Of a stretch of 64,000 bases of DNA, positions 19,780 to 29,465 are shown piece after piece (the stretch's first letter is position 1; every line of letters begins with the position of its first letter). The notes beneath the pieces were generated by a model, which saw nothing but the letters and a program-made list of their open reading frames with translations, ran no database searches and was not told where the DNA came from. Source of the DNA: Billgrantia zhangzhouensis (GTDB lineage: Bacteria > Pseudomonadota > Gammaproteobacteria > Pseudomonadales > Halomonadaceae); NCBI RefSeq assembly GCF_021404465.1, contig NZ_JABFTT010000003.1, positions 248,001-312,000 on the forward strand. The letters run 5' to 3'. The position numbers and the translations under genes are program-made.

Positions 19780-20510
19780 GCGGGGCGGGCATGGAAACAC
19801 TGATCTTCGACTGCGACGGCGTGCTGGTGGACAGCGAGATCGTCGCCGAGGCCACGCTGGTACAGCAGCTTGGCCAGCTGCTGCCGGACATCCCCGAGGA
19901 CGTCGCCCTGCGCCAGGCGCTGGGCATGACCACCGCGGCGATCCTCGCGCAGCTGGAGCGGCAGAGCATGCATCGGCTGCCGGCGGATGCGCTGGAGCGC
20001 ATCGACGGCGCCATCGAGGCGCGCCTGGCCGAGGAGCTGCGTGCCGTCGAAGGGGTGGCGGAAACGCTGGCGCGGATCGAGCTGCCGCTGGCCATCGTCT
20101 CCAACAGCCGCCGTCGGCGTGTACTGGCCTCGCTGGCCGTCACCGGGCTCGACGCCCGGCTGGGCGAGGTGCCGTTGTTCACCGCCGATGAGGTCGAGCG
20201 GCCCAAGCCGGCCCCCGACCTCTACCTGCTGGCGGCGCGCCGGATGGGCCGGGCGCCGGGCGACTGCCTGGTGGTCGAGGACAGCGTTTCCGGCGTGACG
20301 GCGGCCCATGCCGCCGGCATGACGGTGATCGGCTTCACCGGCGCCAGCCATATCGAGGCGGGGCACGCCGAGCGGTTGCATCAGGCCGGCGCGTGGCGGG
20401 TCCTGCCGGCCATGCACGGTCTGGAGGCATTGATCCAACAGTGGCGCGAGCAACGGCGCACCGGCGCGAAGGTGGTCACCAGCGAAACCAACGAGGAAAA
20501 CCCGAGATGA
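19776..20510 (+). CDS. HAD-family hydrolase (beta-phosphoglucomutase-like)
   Basis: A 244-residue HAD phosphatase. Motif I is FDCDGVLVDSE with the nucleophile and acid-base aspartates, motif II is VSNS, and motif III and IV are KPAPDLYLLAA and VVEDSVSGVTAA. It probably dephosphorylates sugar or polyol phosphates. The ATG at 19776 overlaps the ATPase stop; a second in-frame ATG at 19791 is possible. The stop overlaps the next gene's start (ATGA). HAD genes at this place are common in sorbitol/mannitol operons, perhaps to relieve toxic polyol phosphate. Confidence 0.87.
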
Positions 20511-21289
20511 AACTGCAGGACAAGGTGGCGGTAATCACCGGCGGCGCGCGCGGCATTGGCCTGGCCATCGCCGAGCGCTATCTCGCCGAAGGCGCTCGGG
20601 TCGCCGTGGCCGATATCGACGTGGCAGCGGTGGAGGAAGCGGTGGCCGGCCTGCGTCCGCTGGGTGCCGAACGCGTGATGGGCGTACGCCTGGATGTCTG
20701 CGACGTCGATTCCATCCAGGCGATGGTTCAGGCGGTCACCCAGCACCTCGGTGCTATCGATATCCTGGTCAACAACGCTGCAGTATTCGACATGGCTCCG
20801 GTGCTCGAGGTCAGTGAAGCCAGCTTCGACCGCCAGTTCGCCGTCAACACCAAGGGCCTGTTCTTCACCCTTCAGGCGGTGGCCCGGCACATGGTGGCCC
20901 GCGGCGAGGGCGGGGCGATCATCAACATGGCCTCCCAGGCGGGGCGTCGCGGCGAGGCACTGGTGAGCACTTACTGCGCCACCAAGGCCGCGGTGATCAG
21001 CCTGACCCAGTCGTGCGCGCTGGACCTGATTCGCTATGGCATTCGGGTCAACGGCATCGCCCCGGGCGTGGTCGACACGCCGATGTGGGACGAAGTCGAT
21101 GCACTGTTCGCCCGCTACGAGAACCGTCCGCTGGGCGAGAAGAAGCGCCTGGTCGGCGAGGCGGTGCCCTACGGGCGCATGGGAAAGCCGGAGGATCACG
21201 CTGGAGCGGCGGTGTTCTTGGCCAGCGACGATAGTCACTATGTCGTTGCCCAGACATTAAACGTAGACGGTGGCAACTGGATGAGCTGA
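20507..21289 (+). CDS. Sorbitol dehydrogenase, short-chain dehydrogenase type (SmoS-like)
   Basis: A 260-residue SDR. The NAD-binding motif TGGARGIG is at residues 11-18, NNAA is present, and the active site YCATK places Tyr156 and Lys160. The ending has the usual GQTLNVDGG-like pattern (AQTLNVDGGNW). In this operon it fits D-sorbitol to D-fructose (L-iditol 2-dehydrogenase, SmoS/PolS). The ATG overlaps the HAD stop. The assignment to sorbitol rests on context and style; other polyols are possible. Confidence 0.85.
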   Translation: MKLQDKVAVITGGARGIGLAIAERYLAEGARVAVADIDVAAVEEAVAGLRPLGAERVMGVRLDVCDVDSIQAMVQAVTQHLGAIDILVNNAAVFDMAPVLEVSEASFDRQFAVNTKGLFFTLQAVARHMVARGEGGAIINMASQAGRRGEALVSTYCATKAAVISLTQSCALDLIRYGIRVNGIAPGVVDTPMWDEVDALFARYENRPLGEKKRLVGEAVPYGRMGKPEDHAGAAVFLASDDSHYVVAQTLNVDGGNWMS

Positions 21290-21293
21290 AACA

Positions 21294-21917
21294 ATGAACC
21301 CCAATATCCATGACATGGCGGTGCGTTTATTGGAGGCCACCGAGAACCGGCAGCGCTTCATTGTCGCCCTGGCCGGGCCGCCGGGGGCGGGCAAGTCGTT
21401 CCTCTCCGAGTGGCTGTGCCGCGAGCTCAACGAGCGGGTGCCCGGCATTGCCGCGGTGGTGCCGATGGACGGCTACCACCTCGACAATGCCATTCTCGAG
21501 CCGCTGGGCCAACTGCCGATCAAGGGCGCGCCGGAGACCTTCGACCCCGACGGCCTCAAGCACGACCTGGAGCGTATTCGCCGTGCCGACAGGTGCGTGG
21601 CGGTGCCGGTGTTCGACCGTCCGCTGGACCTGGCCCGGGCCGGCGGACGCCTGATCACCCTTGAGCATCGCATCGTCATCGTCGAAGGCAACTATCTGCT
21701 GCTCGACTGCGACCCCTGGCGCGACCTGCGTCCGTTGTTCGACATGACCCTGTTCCTCGAGGTGGCCGACGAAGTTCTCGAAGCGCGCCTGATCCAGCGC
21801 TGGCTGGGGATGGGCCAGGACCAGCAGGGCGCCATCGACAAGGCGCGCCACAAGGACATGCTCAATGCCCGACTGATCAAGCGCGAATCCATCGCGCCGG
21901 ATCTCTACTGGCGCTGA
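21294..21917 (+). CDS. P-loop small-molecule kinase (uridine kinase/FrcK-like)
   Basis: A 207-residue P-loop kinase related to phosphoribulokinase, uridine kinase and pantothenate kinase. Walker A is GPPGAGKS at residues 28-35, then PMDGYHLDNA, FDPDGL and FDRPLDLA, and the VEGNYLLL strand. Related genes in fructose and polyol transport loci are annotated as putative fructokinases. Here no separate fructokinase (MtlZ) is seen, so this protein is a good candidate to phosphorylate fructose made by the two dehydrogenases. That role is inferred. Confidence 0.75.
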   Translation: MNPNIHDMAVRLLEATENRQRFIVALAGPPGAGKSFLSEWLCRELNERVPGIAAVVPMDGYHLDNAILEPLGQLPIKGAPETFDPDGLKHDLERIRRADRCVAVPVFDRPLDLARAGGRLITLEHRIVIVEGNYLLLDCDPWRDLRPLFDMTLFLEVADEVLEARLIQRWLGMGQDQQGAIDKARHKDMLNARLIKRESIAPDLYWR

Positions 21918-21982
21918 CCCACGACTCACTCGGGCCGCCATCCATTTTTCGTTCATTGCCGCCTGCGGCAAGGAGTGCCCCT

Positions 21983-23458
21983 ATGCCTGCTCTCAGCAAC
22001 ACCACGCTCGCTCGCCTCGATCCACGTGTGGCCGTGCCGCACTACGACCGCCGTGAGGTGACGCCGGGCATCGTCCATATCGGCGTCGGCGGTTTTCATC
22101 GCGCCCACCAGGCCATGTATCTCGACGAACTGATGAACCGCGGCGAGGCGCTTGACTGGGGTATCGTCGGCGTTGGCTTGCTGCCGGGCGACCGGCGCAT
22201 GCAACAGGCACTTTCCGCCCAGGACCACCTTTATACGTTGGTGGTGAAACACCCCAGCGGTGAACGTGAGCCACGGGTGATCGGTGCCATGCTCGACTAC
22301 CTGTTCGCCCCGGACGATCCCGAGGCGGCCATCGAGTGCATGGCCGATCCCGCCATTCGCATCGTCTCGCTGACCGTCACCGAAGGGGGCTACAATTTCC
22401 ATCCCGTCAGTGGCGAGTTCGACATCGACAACCGCGACGTCCATCACGACCTGGATAACCCCGCGGCCTCGCGTACCGTATTCGGCCTGGTGGTCGAGGC
22501 CCTGGTGCGGCGGCGCGAGCGTGGCCTGGCGCCGTTCACGATCATGTCCTGCGACAACATCCAGGGCAATGGTGAGGTGGCCAGGGGCATGTTTGCCGCC
22601 TTCGCCCGAGCCCGCGACCCGGCGCTGGGCGAGTGGATGGAGACGGAGGTGGCTTTCCCCAATGCCATGGTCGATCGCATCACGCCGGTTACCCAGGCGG
22701 ACGACATCGCCGAGCTGGCCAGCGAGTTCGGGGTCGAGGATGCCTGGCCTGTAGTGTGCGAGCCCTTTACTCAATGGGTACTGGAGGATCATTTCGCCTG
22801 CGGCCGGCCCGCCCTCGAGCAGGTCGGCGTGCAACTGGTCGAGGACGTGGTGCCCTATGAGCTGATGAAGCTGCGCTTGCTCAACGCCAGCCACCAGGCG
22901 CTGTGTTATTTCGGCACCCTGGTGGGTTATCGCTATGCTCACGAGGTGTGCCGCGATCCGCTGTTCGTCGACTTCCTGCTCGGCTACATGCGCCACGAGG
23001 GCAGCCCGACGCTGGCACCGGTGCCGGGGGTGGATCTCGAGCATTATCGCCTCACCCTGATCGAGCGCTTCGCCAACCCCGAGATCAAGGACACCCTGGC
23101 GCGGTTGTGCGCCGAGAGCTCCGATCGGATTCCCAAATGGCTGGTGCCGGTGATTCGCGAGCAGCTCGAGGCAGGCGGCGAGATCCGCCGCAGCGCCGCG
23201 GTGTTGGCGAGCTGGGCGCGCTACGTCGAGGGCATCGACGAGCAGGGCGAACCGATTGCGGTGGTCGACCGCCTCAAGGACGAACTGATGGCCCTGGCTG
23301 CCGAGAATCGCACGCGGCCCACTGCTTTCATCGACAACCGCGAATTGTTCGGCGACCTGATCGAGCACGAACGCTTCCGCGACGCTTACCTGACGACGCT
23401 TGGGAGCCTGCAAGAACGCGGCGCCCGCGCTACCCTTGAAACCCTAATCGGGGAGTGA
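21983..23458 (+). CDS. mtlD: Mannitol 2-dehydrogenase (long-chain polyol dehydrogenase)
   Basis: A 491-residue polyol dehydrogenase that oxidises D-mannitol to D-fructose, and typically D-arabitol to D-xylulose. The N-terminal Rossmann region has IVHIGVGGFHRAHQ, and the family active site is K296, N301 and H304 (KLRLLNASHQ). AAGGAG lies seven bases before ATG 21983; an in-frame start at 21956 lacks it. Its stop overlaps a possible GTG start of the xylulokinase. Length and motifs match pseudomonad MtlD. Confidence 0.92.
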   Translation: MPALSNTTLARLDPRVAVPHYDRREVTPGIVHIGVGGFHRAHQAMYLDELMNRGEALDWGIVGVGLLPGDRRMQQALSAQDHLYTLVVKHPSGEREPRVIGAMLDYLFAPDDPEAAIECMADPAIRIVSLTVTEGGYNFHPVSGEFDIDNRDVHHDLDNPAASRTVFGLVVEALVRRRERGLAPFTIMSCDNIQGNGEVARGMFAAFARARDPALGEWMETEVAFPNAMVDRITPVTQADDIAELASEFGVEDAWPVVCEPFTQWVLEDHFACGRPALEQVGVQLVEDVVPYELMKLRLLNASHQALCYFGTLVGYRYAHEVCRDPLFVDFLLGYMRHEGSPTLAPVPGVDLEHYRLTLIERFANPEIKDTLARLCAESSDRIPKWLVPVIREQLEAGGEIRRSAAVLASWARYVEGIDEQGEPIAVVDRLKDELMALAAENRTRPTAFIDNRELFGDLIEHERFRDAYLTTLGSLQERGARATLETLIGE

Positions 23459-23469
23459 GGAGCGGCGGC

Positions 23470-24954
23470 ATGTACATCGGGGTGGATTGCGGTACCCAGA
23501 GCACCAAGGTGGTGGTGGTTGACGTCGAGGGCAAGACGATCCTCGCCGAGGCGAGTCGTCCCCATCGCCTGGTGGAGGGGGCGAACGGGCGTCGCGAGCA
23601 GGCGCCGGAGGAGTGGCTCGAGGCCTTCCGCGGCGCCTTCGAGGAGGCCATGGGCCGGGCCGGCATTGCGCGAGAGGCGATCCGTGCCATCGGCGTCTCC
23701 GGTCAGCAGCACGGCATGGTAGCGCTGGATGCCGAGGGCTTGCCGGTGCATCCGGCCAAGCTGTGGTGCGACACCGAGACGGCAGCGCACAACGCGGCAC
23801 TGGTCCAACGCCTGGGCGGGGCGGCAGGCTGTCTCGAAAAGCTCGGTCTGGTGCTGCAGACCGGCTACACGGCTTCCAAGCTCGCCTGGCTGCGCGATAC
23901 GAACCCTGCCGCCTACCAACGTATCGACACCATTCTGCTGCCCCACGATTACCTCAACTACTGGCTCACCGGCGAAAAGGTGGCGGAGGCGGGCGATGCT
24001 TCCGGCACCGGCTACTTCGATACCCGCTCGCGGCGCTGGCGCCATGACGTCTTCACTGCGATCGCCCCGGAACTCGATCCCTCGCACGTGCTGCCGCGGT
24101 TGATCGACTCGCACGAGCCGGCCGGCACACTGCGTCCGGAGGTGGCCCGCCAGTTGGGGCTGGGTGAGGGCGTGCTGGTCGCGAGCGGGGGAGGCGACAA
24201 TATGCTCGGCGCCATCGGCACCGGCAACATTTCACCCGGCATCGTCACCCTGAGCCTTGGCACTTCTGGCACGGTGTGTGCCTATTCGCCCGAACCGGTA
24301 CGTGCCGAGAGCGATATGGTGGCTAACTTCTGCGCCAGTCATGGTGGTTGGCTGCCGCTGGTCTGCACCATGAACGTGACCTCCGCCAGTACCCTGGTGC
24401 GCGAGCTTTTCGACCTCGACCTGGCCGCCTTTGGCGAGCGCCTGGCCGCGGCCCCGATCGGCGCCGAGGGGGTGACGGTGCTGCCATTCTTCAACGGCGA
24501 GCGGGTACCGGCGCTGCCGCACGCCTCGGCCAGCTTCCTGGGGCTCGACAGCCGCAACTTGACCCAGGCCAACCTGTGCCGGGCGGTGGTGGAGAGCGCC
24601 ACCTTCGGCCTGCGCTATGGCCTCGAACTGCTTGGTCCGCTGGCCGCTGGGGCGAGCCAGATCCGCCTGATCGGCGGCGGCGCCAAGAGTCCGTTATGGC
24701 GCCAGATGGTGGCCGACGTGACGGCGACCCAGGTGATCTGCCCGCAAGTGACCGATGCCGCCGCGCTGGGGGCGGCGCTCCAGGCGGCCTGGTGCGAGCG
24801 CCGGGACGCATCGCTGGCAGCGCTGTGCGAGCGCCTGGTGCACCTCGACGAGGCCTCGCTGGCCGAACCGAAGGCAACCAGCGTACTCGCCTACGAGACG
24901 GTCTACGCCCGCTATCGCGAGGCGCTGTCTGCCCAGCACGGCATTCCGGCCTGA
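23470..24954 (+). CDS. xylB: Xylulokinase
   Basis: A 494-residue FGGY kinase that makes D-xylulose 5-phosphate. The N-terminal phosphate loop is GVDCGTQSTKVVVVD, the substrate segment GVSGQQHGMVALD is typical of xylulokinases (QQHG), and the second domain has LGTSGTVCAY and GGGAKSPLWRQM. ATG 23470 has GAGGAG upstream; GTG 23455 overlaps the previous stop as an alternative. It completes arabitol use through mannitol dehydrogenase, as MtlY does in pseudomonads. Confidence 0.93.
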   Translation: MYIGVDCGTQSTKVVVVDVEGKTILAEASRPHRLVEGANGRREQAPEEWLEAFRGAFEEAMGRAGIAREAIRAIGVSGQQHGMVALDAEGLPVHPAKLWCDTETAAHNAALVQRLGGAAGCLEKLGLVLQTGYTASKLAWLRDTNPAAYQRIDTILLPHDYLNYWLTGEKVAEAGDASGTGYFDTRSRRWRHDVFTAIAPELDPSHVLPRLIDSHEPAGTLRPEVARQLGLGEGVLVASGGGDNMLGAIGTGNISPGIVTLSLGTSGTVCAYSPEPVRAESDMVANFCASHGGWLPLVCTMNVTSASTLVRELFDLDLAAFGERLAAAPIGAEGVTVLPFFNGERVPALPHASASFLGLDSRNLTQANLCRAVVESATFGLRYGLELLGPLAAGASQIRLIGGGAKSPLWRQMVADVTATQVICPQVTDAAALGAALQAAWCERRDASLAALCERLVHLDEASLAEPKATSVLAYETVYARYREALSAQHGIPA

Positions 24955-24993
24955 CCCCACTCCATCTTCAACTGCAGCCCACGGAGAAGCCCC

Positions 24994-25944
24994 ATGACGA
25001 CTCGACTCGACAACCTTCGGCGCCATTCGCTGGTCGTTGCCGACACCGGCGATCTCGACGCCATCCGCCGCTACCGGCCGCAGGATGCCACCACCAATCC
25101 CTCGCTACTGCTCAAGGCCTTTGATCTGCCGGGCTACCAGGCGCTGATCGATGAGGAACTCGCCGCGATCAAGGCCGAAATCGGCGACCCGCAGGCCCGG
25201 GTCGAGCGCGCCGTGGATCGCCTGGCCGTGGCCAAGGGGGCGGAAATCACCCGGCTAGTGCCGGGACGGGTCTCCACCGAAGTGGCCGCCAAGCTCTCCT
25301 TCGATACCGAGGCCTGCGTGCGCAAGGCCCATGAGTTGATCGAGCTGTACGACAAGCGCGGTGTCGGTCGCGAGCGGGTGCTGATCAAGCTGGCTTCCAC
25401 CTGGGAGGGCATTCGGGCCGCCGAACGACTCGAGCGGGAGGGCATCAACTGCAACCTCACGCTGCTGTTTAGCGAGGCCCAGGCTCAGGCCTGCTTCGAT
25501 GCCGGTGTGTTCCTGATCTCGCCGTTCGTTGGCCGGGTCACCGACTGGTACAAGAAGGAGACCGGCAAGGAGTACGTGCCGGATGAGGATCCCGGTGTGC
25601 AGTTCGTGCGTGGCGTGTGCGAGCGCGCCGGTCGTGGTGGCTATGACACAGTGGTGATGGGGGCGAGCTTTCGCACCAGCGGCCAGGTACTGGCGCTGGC
25701 CGGCTGCCATCGCCTGACGATCTCCCCGGCGTTGCTGGAAGAGCTGGCCGCGCAGGAGGGTGACGTCGACAAGCGAGTGGTGTTCCCATCTCCCAGCGAG
25801 TGCCCCACGCCGCTTACCGAGCCCGCGTTCCGCTGGCGGCACAATCAGGACGCCATGGCCAACGACAAGCTGGCCGAAGGCATTCGCCGCTTCGCCGAGG
25901 ATCAGGAGCAGCTCGAGCGGCGCATCGTGGAGCGGCTGGGTTGA
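24994..25944 (+). CDS. tal: Transaldolase
   Basis: A 316-residue transaldolase of the TalB class. The early motif is DATTNPSLLLKA, and the Schiff-base lysine is K132 in VLIKLASTWEG, the same position as in E. coli TalB. Later segments (NLTLLFSEAQAQAC, LISPFVGRVTDWYK) are complete. It moves dihydroxyacetone units between pentose phosphate and glycolytic sugars. As last gene of the polyol operon, it handles xylulose 5-phosphate from xylulokinase. Confidence 0.95.
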   Translation: MTTRLDNLRRHSLVVADTGDLDAIRRYRPQDATTNPSLLLKAFDLPGYQALIDEELAAIKAEIGDPQARVERAVDRLAVAKGAEITRLVPGRVSTEVAAKLSFDTEACVRKAHELIELYDKRGVGRERVLIKLASTWEGIRAAERLEREGINCNLTLLFSEAQAQACFDAGVFLISPFVGRVTDWYKKETGKEYVPDEDPGVQFVRGVCERAGRGGYDTVVMGASFRTSGQVLALAGCHRLTISPALLEELAAQEGDVDKRVVFPSPSECPTPLTEPAFRWRHNQDAMANDKLAEGIRRFAEDQEQLERRIVERLG

Positions 25945-25954
25945 GGTCTAAAGC

Positions 25955-26266
25955 CTAGAAGGCTTCCAGCTTCCACACGTCGAAGGCTGGCTCCTCATAG
26001 GGGTGCGCGGCCCGCAGGGCCTCGATTGCGTCACGGATGAGGTGATCCTCGCAGACCAGTTCCACCTTCAGTTCCTCCACCTTCTCTAGGTCACCGACCT
26101 GGCCGATGTGGGGGCTCGCGCCATCCAGCGGGCGAAACTGACCGGTGCCACGGGTTTCGAAGCAGCAGGCTTCGTAGTCGCCGATGCGTCCGGCGCCGGT
26201 GACGAATACCGCATCCTTGACCGCTTCGGCATCTGCTAGCGGAACGAAGAAGGCAAGCTTGTACAC
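25955..26266 (-). CDS. NIF3/YqfO C-terminal-like small protein (COG3323 type)
   Basis: A 103-residue protein matching the free-standing form of the domain inserted in NIF3/YqfO proteins: FFVPLADAEAVKDAVFVTGAGRIGDYEACCF near the start and the ending AHPYEEPAFDVWKL. The fold is of the CutA/PII-like class; function is not established. It is convergent with the transaldolase gene, with only about ten bases between the stops. Confidence 0.78.
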   Translation of the reverse strand: MYKLAFFVPLADAEAVKDAVFVTGAGRIGDYEACCFETRGTGQFRPLDGASPHIGQVGDLEKVEELKVELVCEDHLIRDAIEALRAAHPYEEPAFDVWKLEAF

Positions 26267-26300
26267 GATTTTCTCCTCATGTCAGTAAGGTTTTGGCGAT

Positions 26301-29123
26301 TCAGGTGCGTCGCCGAGGGCCTTCGCCACAGTGACGCAGTATGTGGTCATAGGTGGCATTCTTCAGCCGCAGCGCTGCGTTCCAGTCGTCACCGTCGGGT
26401 GTCAATGGTGAGCCTACATGCAGTGAGACCTTGCCGGGATGCGGACGCCACTCCTGGCCGCGCAACAGCCGGCGCGTACCGCGTATGGCGACGGGCACCA
26501 CCTGTACGCCGACATGGGCGGCGGTGAGAAAGGCACCCATGTGGAAGTCGTCGAGGCCGGGGTCGGCATGGAAGGTCCCTTCGGGAAAGATGGCGAGCGT
26601 GTCGCCGGCTGTCACGGCCTGTTCCACCTCCTGCATGTCGCGTTCCGCTTGGCGTGGGTCGAAGCGCTCGACGAACAGCGCGCCCATGCGGCTCAGCGGC
26701 AGGCGAATAAGGAGACGGCGCTCGAGTTCCTCCTTGGCCAGGTAGCGCAGGCTGCATGGCAGGGCGGCGGTGAGTACCAGCACGTCCAGGTAGCTGGCGT
26801 GGTTGGCGACCAGCACGAAAGGGCGCTCGCGGGGCAGCTGCTCCAGACCTTGCACCGCCAGGCGTATGCCGCCCAGGGCGGCCATGCCGCGAGTGAGGTA
26901 ATGGGCCAGCCGCCAGCGCCAGGTCAGCCGCGGCAGGAGTAGGCCGACCAGCGTGAACAGGCCGAGGCCCAGGCCGAAGATTGACCATGCATAGGCGTAA
27001 TAAGCCCAATCGCCAACCCTGCCGAGAGCTAGCTGCAGCCGCTTGAAGCCGGCACGCAGCGCCAAGCGGGTCAATTGCCGCCAGAGTGGGGGAGCGCGCT
27101 CGCCGAGGCGACCTTGGCGGTAGTGATCACGAGTCGCGGCACGGCGGATCTTGCCACTGGAGGTCTTGAGCACGGCGTGAGGTGGCACCAGGCAGATCTC
27201 GTCGGCCGGTACGTTGACGATATCGACCACGGTATCGGCAATGGCACGTTGCAGCTCGCGACGCCGGGCGGGGTCTTGCTCCTGGGTTTCGGCCACCACG
27301 ACCAGCGACTCGACGCCAGTCTCGGGGTCGGGATCGCCGAATACTGCCACGCACCCCTTGCGAATACCTTCCAGGCGGCCGACGGCGGATTCGATGTCGT
27401 AGGGGTAGATGTTGCGGCCGCCGCGTACCAGCACGTCCTTGCGACGCCCACTGATGTGCAGGTCGCCGTCGGCGAGATAACCGCGGTCGCCGGTGCGCAG
27501 CCAATCGCCGTGGCGCAGCTTCTCGCTCTCCTCGGGATTGTCGAAGTAGCCGTCGGTGGTCGAGGGGCCCCTGAATTCGATGTCGCCTTCTCGGCGCTCG
27601 CCGAGCTCGCGACCCTGGTCCTCGACGATGCGCAGCGCATAGCCGGGTAGCGGGGGGCCGCAGTTGACGAAGCACTGTGCGGCCGCGGCGTCCTGTTCGG
27701 GCGAGGCCTCGCCGTGTTGGGAGAAACGCTCGCGATTGACGCGGTCGACGATCACGCCGCGTCCGGGCCGGGCCACGCACAGCCCGACTGCCGTCTCGGC
27801 CAGTCCATAGACCGGCATCAGCGCGTTGCGTCGTAGGCCGCAGGGTGCCAGGCACTCAGTGAACTGCTCCATGGTCTGAGCACTGACCGGCTCCGCGCCG
27901 TTGAAGGCGACCCGCCAACTACTCAGGTCGAGATGCTGGGTCCGCTCCGACGTCATGGCGCGCAGGCACAGCTCGTAACCGAAATTGGGCGCCCCGGAGA
28001 TGGTGCCACGGTGGCGGTCGATCAACTCCAGCCAGCGCAGCGGGTGCGAGAGGAAGGTCAGTGGCGACATCACCACCAGCGGAATGGCGTAGTAGAGGCT
28101 GGCGAGCCAGGCGGCGATCAATCCCATGTCGTGGTAGAGCGGTAGCCAGCTAACGAAGACATCGTCTGGGGTGGCTTCGAGGTGTTCCCCCATGGCGCGA
28201 ATGTTGGCCAGCAACTGGGCATGGGTGAGTCGTACCCCTTTGGGGTCACCGGTGCTGCCGGAGGTGTACTGCAGCAGGGCCAGGTCGTCGGGTTCAGGGC
28301 GCCGTGGCTTGCGGTGGGACTGCCATTCGCCGAGGTCGGCGAGCGTCACGATATGGCGAAGGTGGGGGGCTTCGGCATGCAGCAGGCGAGCCACCGAGCG
28401 CGCTTCGGTGGCGGTGATCAGCAGGCCAGCCCCGGCATTGTTCAGAATGCGTCCGTGGCGCCGTAGATGTTCCTCGAGCTGGGCGGGGCGGGCAGGAGGG
28501 TAGATGGGCACCGGTACGGCGCCGGCCCTGAGTACACCGAAGAAGGCGATGAAATAATCGCGAGACGTCGGCAGCATCAGTGCGACGCGGTCGCCTTGAC
28601 TGACGCCCCGTGATGCCAAGGCCGCGGCAACTCCTTGGGCTTCCCGGTCCAGGTCGGCATAGCTCATCACCTGTGGCTGATCGTCGCCGCCATAGAGATA
28701 GAGATGAGGACGCTGCGGGTGCTGCTGCAGGTGCCAGTCCATCGCCTCGTTCAGCGTGGTGGCGGCATGAGGCTGGCCTTCTGTGGAATCGCTGACGGAG
28801 GGAGTGGGAGGAGCCGGAGCAGGTTTTTCCCGCGATTCAGACGAGGCGTGGGTCGGCTGCGGCTGGGCCTGCAGCAGTTCGAGCAGTGCTTTCGGCGTTT
28901 CGGCCAGCAGTGCAGACTCAGGCAGGCGAATGCCAAAGGCTTGTTCCACGCGCAGCAACAATTCCGAACGAGCGAGGCTGTCCAGTCCCAAGTCGCGGTC
29001 CAGACGCGAGTCCAGGCCGATGGGAGCGGCATTGTCGCGGTCGGGTCGCGTTTCGCGCACCAGTGTCTCGAGCAGTGCCAGCAAGCGTTCTTGGACATCG
29101 CGTGAACCGTGGCGATTTGCCAT
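26301..29123 (-). CDS. ACP-FAAL-PlsC fusion: acyl-AMP ligase with acyltransferase
   Basis: A 940-residue fusion. Residues about 5-75 form an acyl-carrier domain with the phosphopantetheine serine in LGLDSLAR. After a Ser/Pro-rich linker, residues about 110-690 form a fatty acyl-AMP ligase: YTSGSTGDPKGV, SWLPLYHDMGLIAAWL, and FLSHPLRWLELIDRHRGT followed by APNFGYELC, signatures of FAAL rather than CoA ligases. A hydrophobic segment (about 735-760) leads to a PlsC domain with NHASYLD and FPEGTFH. It could activate a fatty acid, load its own ACP, and transfer the chain to a lysolipid at the membrane, a mirror of Aas. GGAGG precedes the ATG. Confidence 0.87.
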   Translation of the reverse strand: MANRHGSRDVQERLLALLETLVRETRPDRDNAAPIGLDSRLDRDLGLDSLARSELLLRVEQAFGIRLPESALLAETPKALLELLQAQPQPTHASSESREKPAPAPPTPSVSDSTEGQPHAATTLNEAMDWHLQQHPQRPHLYLYGGDDQPQVMSYADLDREAQGVAAALASRGVSQGDRVALMLPTSRDYFIAFFGVLRAGAVPVPIYPPARPAQLEEHLRRHGRILNNAGAGLLITATEARSVARLLHAEAPHLRHIVTLADLGEWQSHRKPRRPEPDDLALLQYTSGSTGDPKGVRLTHAQLLANIRAMGEHLEATPDDVFVSWLPLYHDMGLIAAWLASLYYAIPLVVMSPLTFLSHPLRWLELIDRHRGTISGAPNFGYELCLRAMTSERTQHLDLSSWRVAFNGAEPVSAQTMEQFTECLAPCGLRRNALMPVYGLAETAVGLCVARPGRGVIVDRVNRERFSQHGEASPEQDAAAAQCFVNCGPPLPGYALRIVEDQGRELGERREGDIEFRGPSTTDGYFDNPEESEKLRHGDWLRTGDRGYLADGDLHISGRRKDVLVRGGRNIYPYDIESAVGRLEGIRKGCVAVFGDPDPETGVESLVVVAETQEQDPARRRELQRAIADTVVDIVNVPADEICLVPPHAVLKTSSGKIRRAATRDHYRQGRLGERAPPLWRQLTRLALRAGFKRLQLALGRVGDWAYYAYAWSIFGLGLGLFTLVGLLLPRLTWRWRLAHYLTRGMAALGGIRLAVQGLEQLPRERPFVLVANHASYLDVLVLTAALPCSLRYLAKEELERRLLIRLPLSRMGALFVERFDPRQAERDMQEVEQAVTAGDTLAIFPEGTFHADPGLDDFHMGAFLTAAHVGVQVVPVAIRGTRRLLRGQEWRPHPGKVSLHVGSPLTPDGDDWNAALRLKNATYDHILRHCGEGPRRRT

Positions 29124-29222
29124 ACGTCACCTCCAATGGGTGCCTCTTGGGCAATTGACTCCTACATGGCATGGTTTCTCCATCGCTGTCGTCATCGAGC
29201 CCTGGTGATCAAGGAGAGAATC

Positions 29223-29375
29223 ATGGAACAGGCGCTTGAAACACTACTGAAGACACGCGGTCTTTCGCCCCGGGGAACGCTGCGCGCGCTCGGAGGCGAG
29301 GCGGATAGCCTGTTGGTCGGTGGCGGCTATCGGGATGCAGTCGAGCGGGCCGTGGCGCGAATCGAGCAGGAGTAA
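29223..29375 (+). CDS. Small hypothetical protein
   Basis: A 50-residue frame with a good AAGGAG site six bases before its ATG. The sequence (MEQALETLLKTRGLSPRG, then GGEADSLLVGGGYRDAVERA) looks like a compact helical protein and ends with a charged helix. No family recognised. It lies between the divergent FAAL fusion and the LpxR-like gene. Confidence 0.5.
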   Translation: MEQALETLLKTRGLSPRGTLRALGGEADSLLVGGGYRDAVERAVARIEQE

Positions 29376-29465
29376 ATTAAAAAGACCGTTTGATGAGGCT
29401 TGCCCGGCTTGCCATTGGCTACATACACTCAAGCATGTTTGTTAGCTTGCTCAAGGATGAGACAC

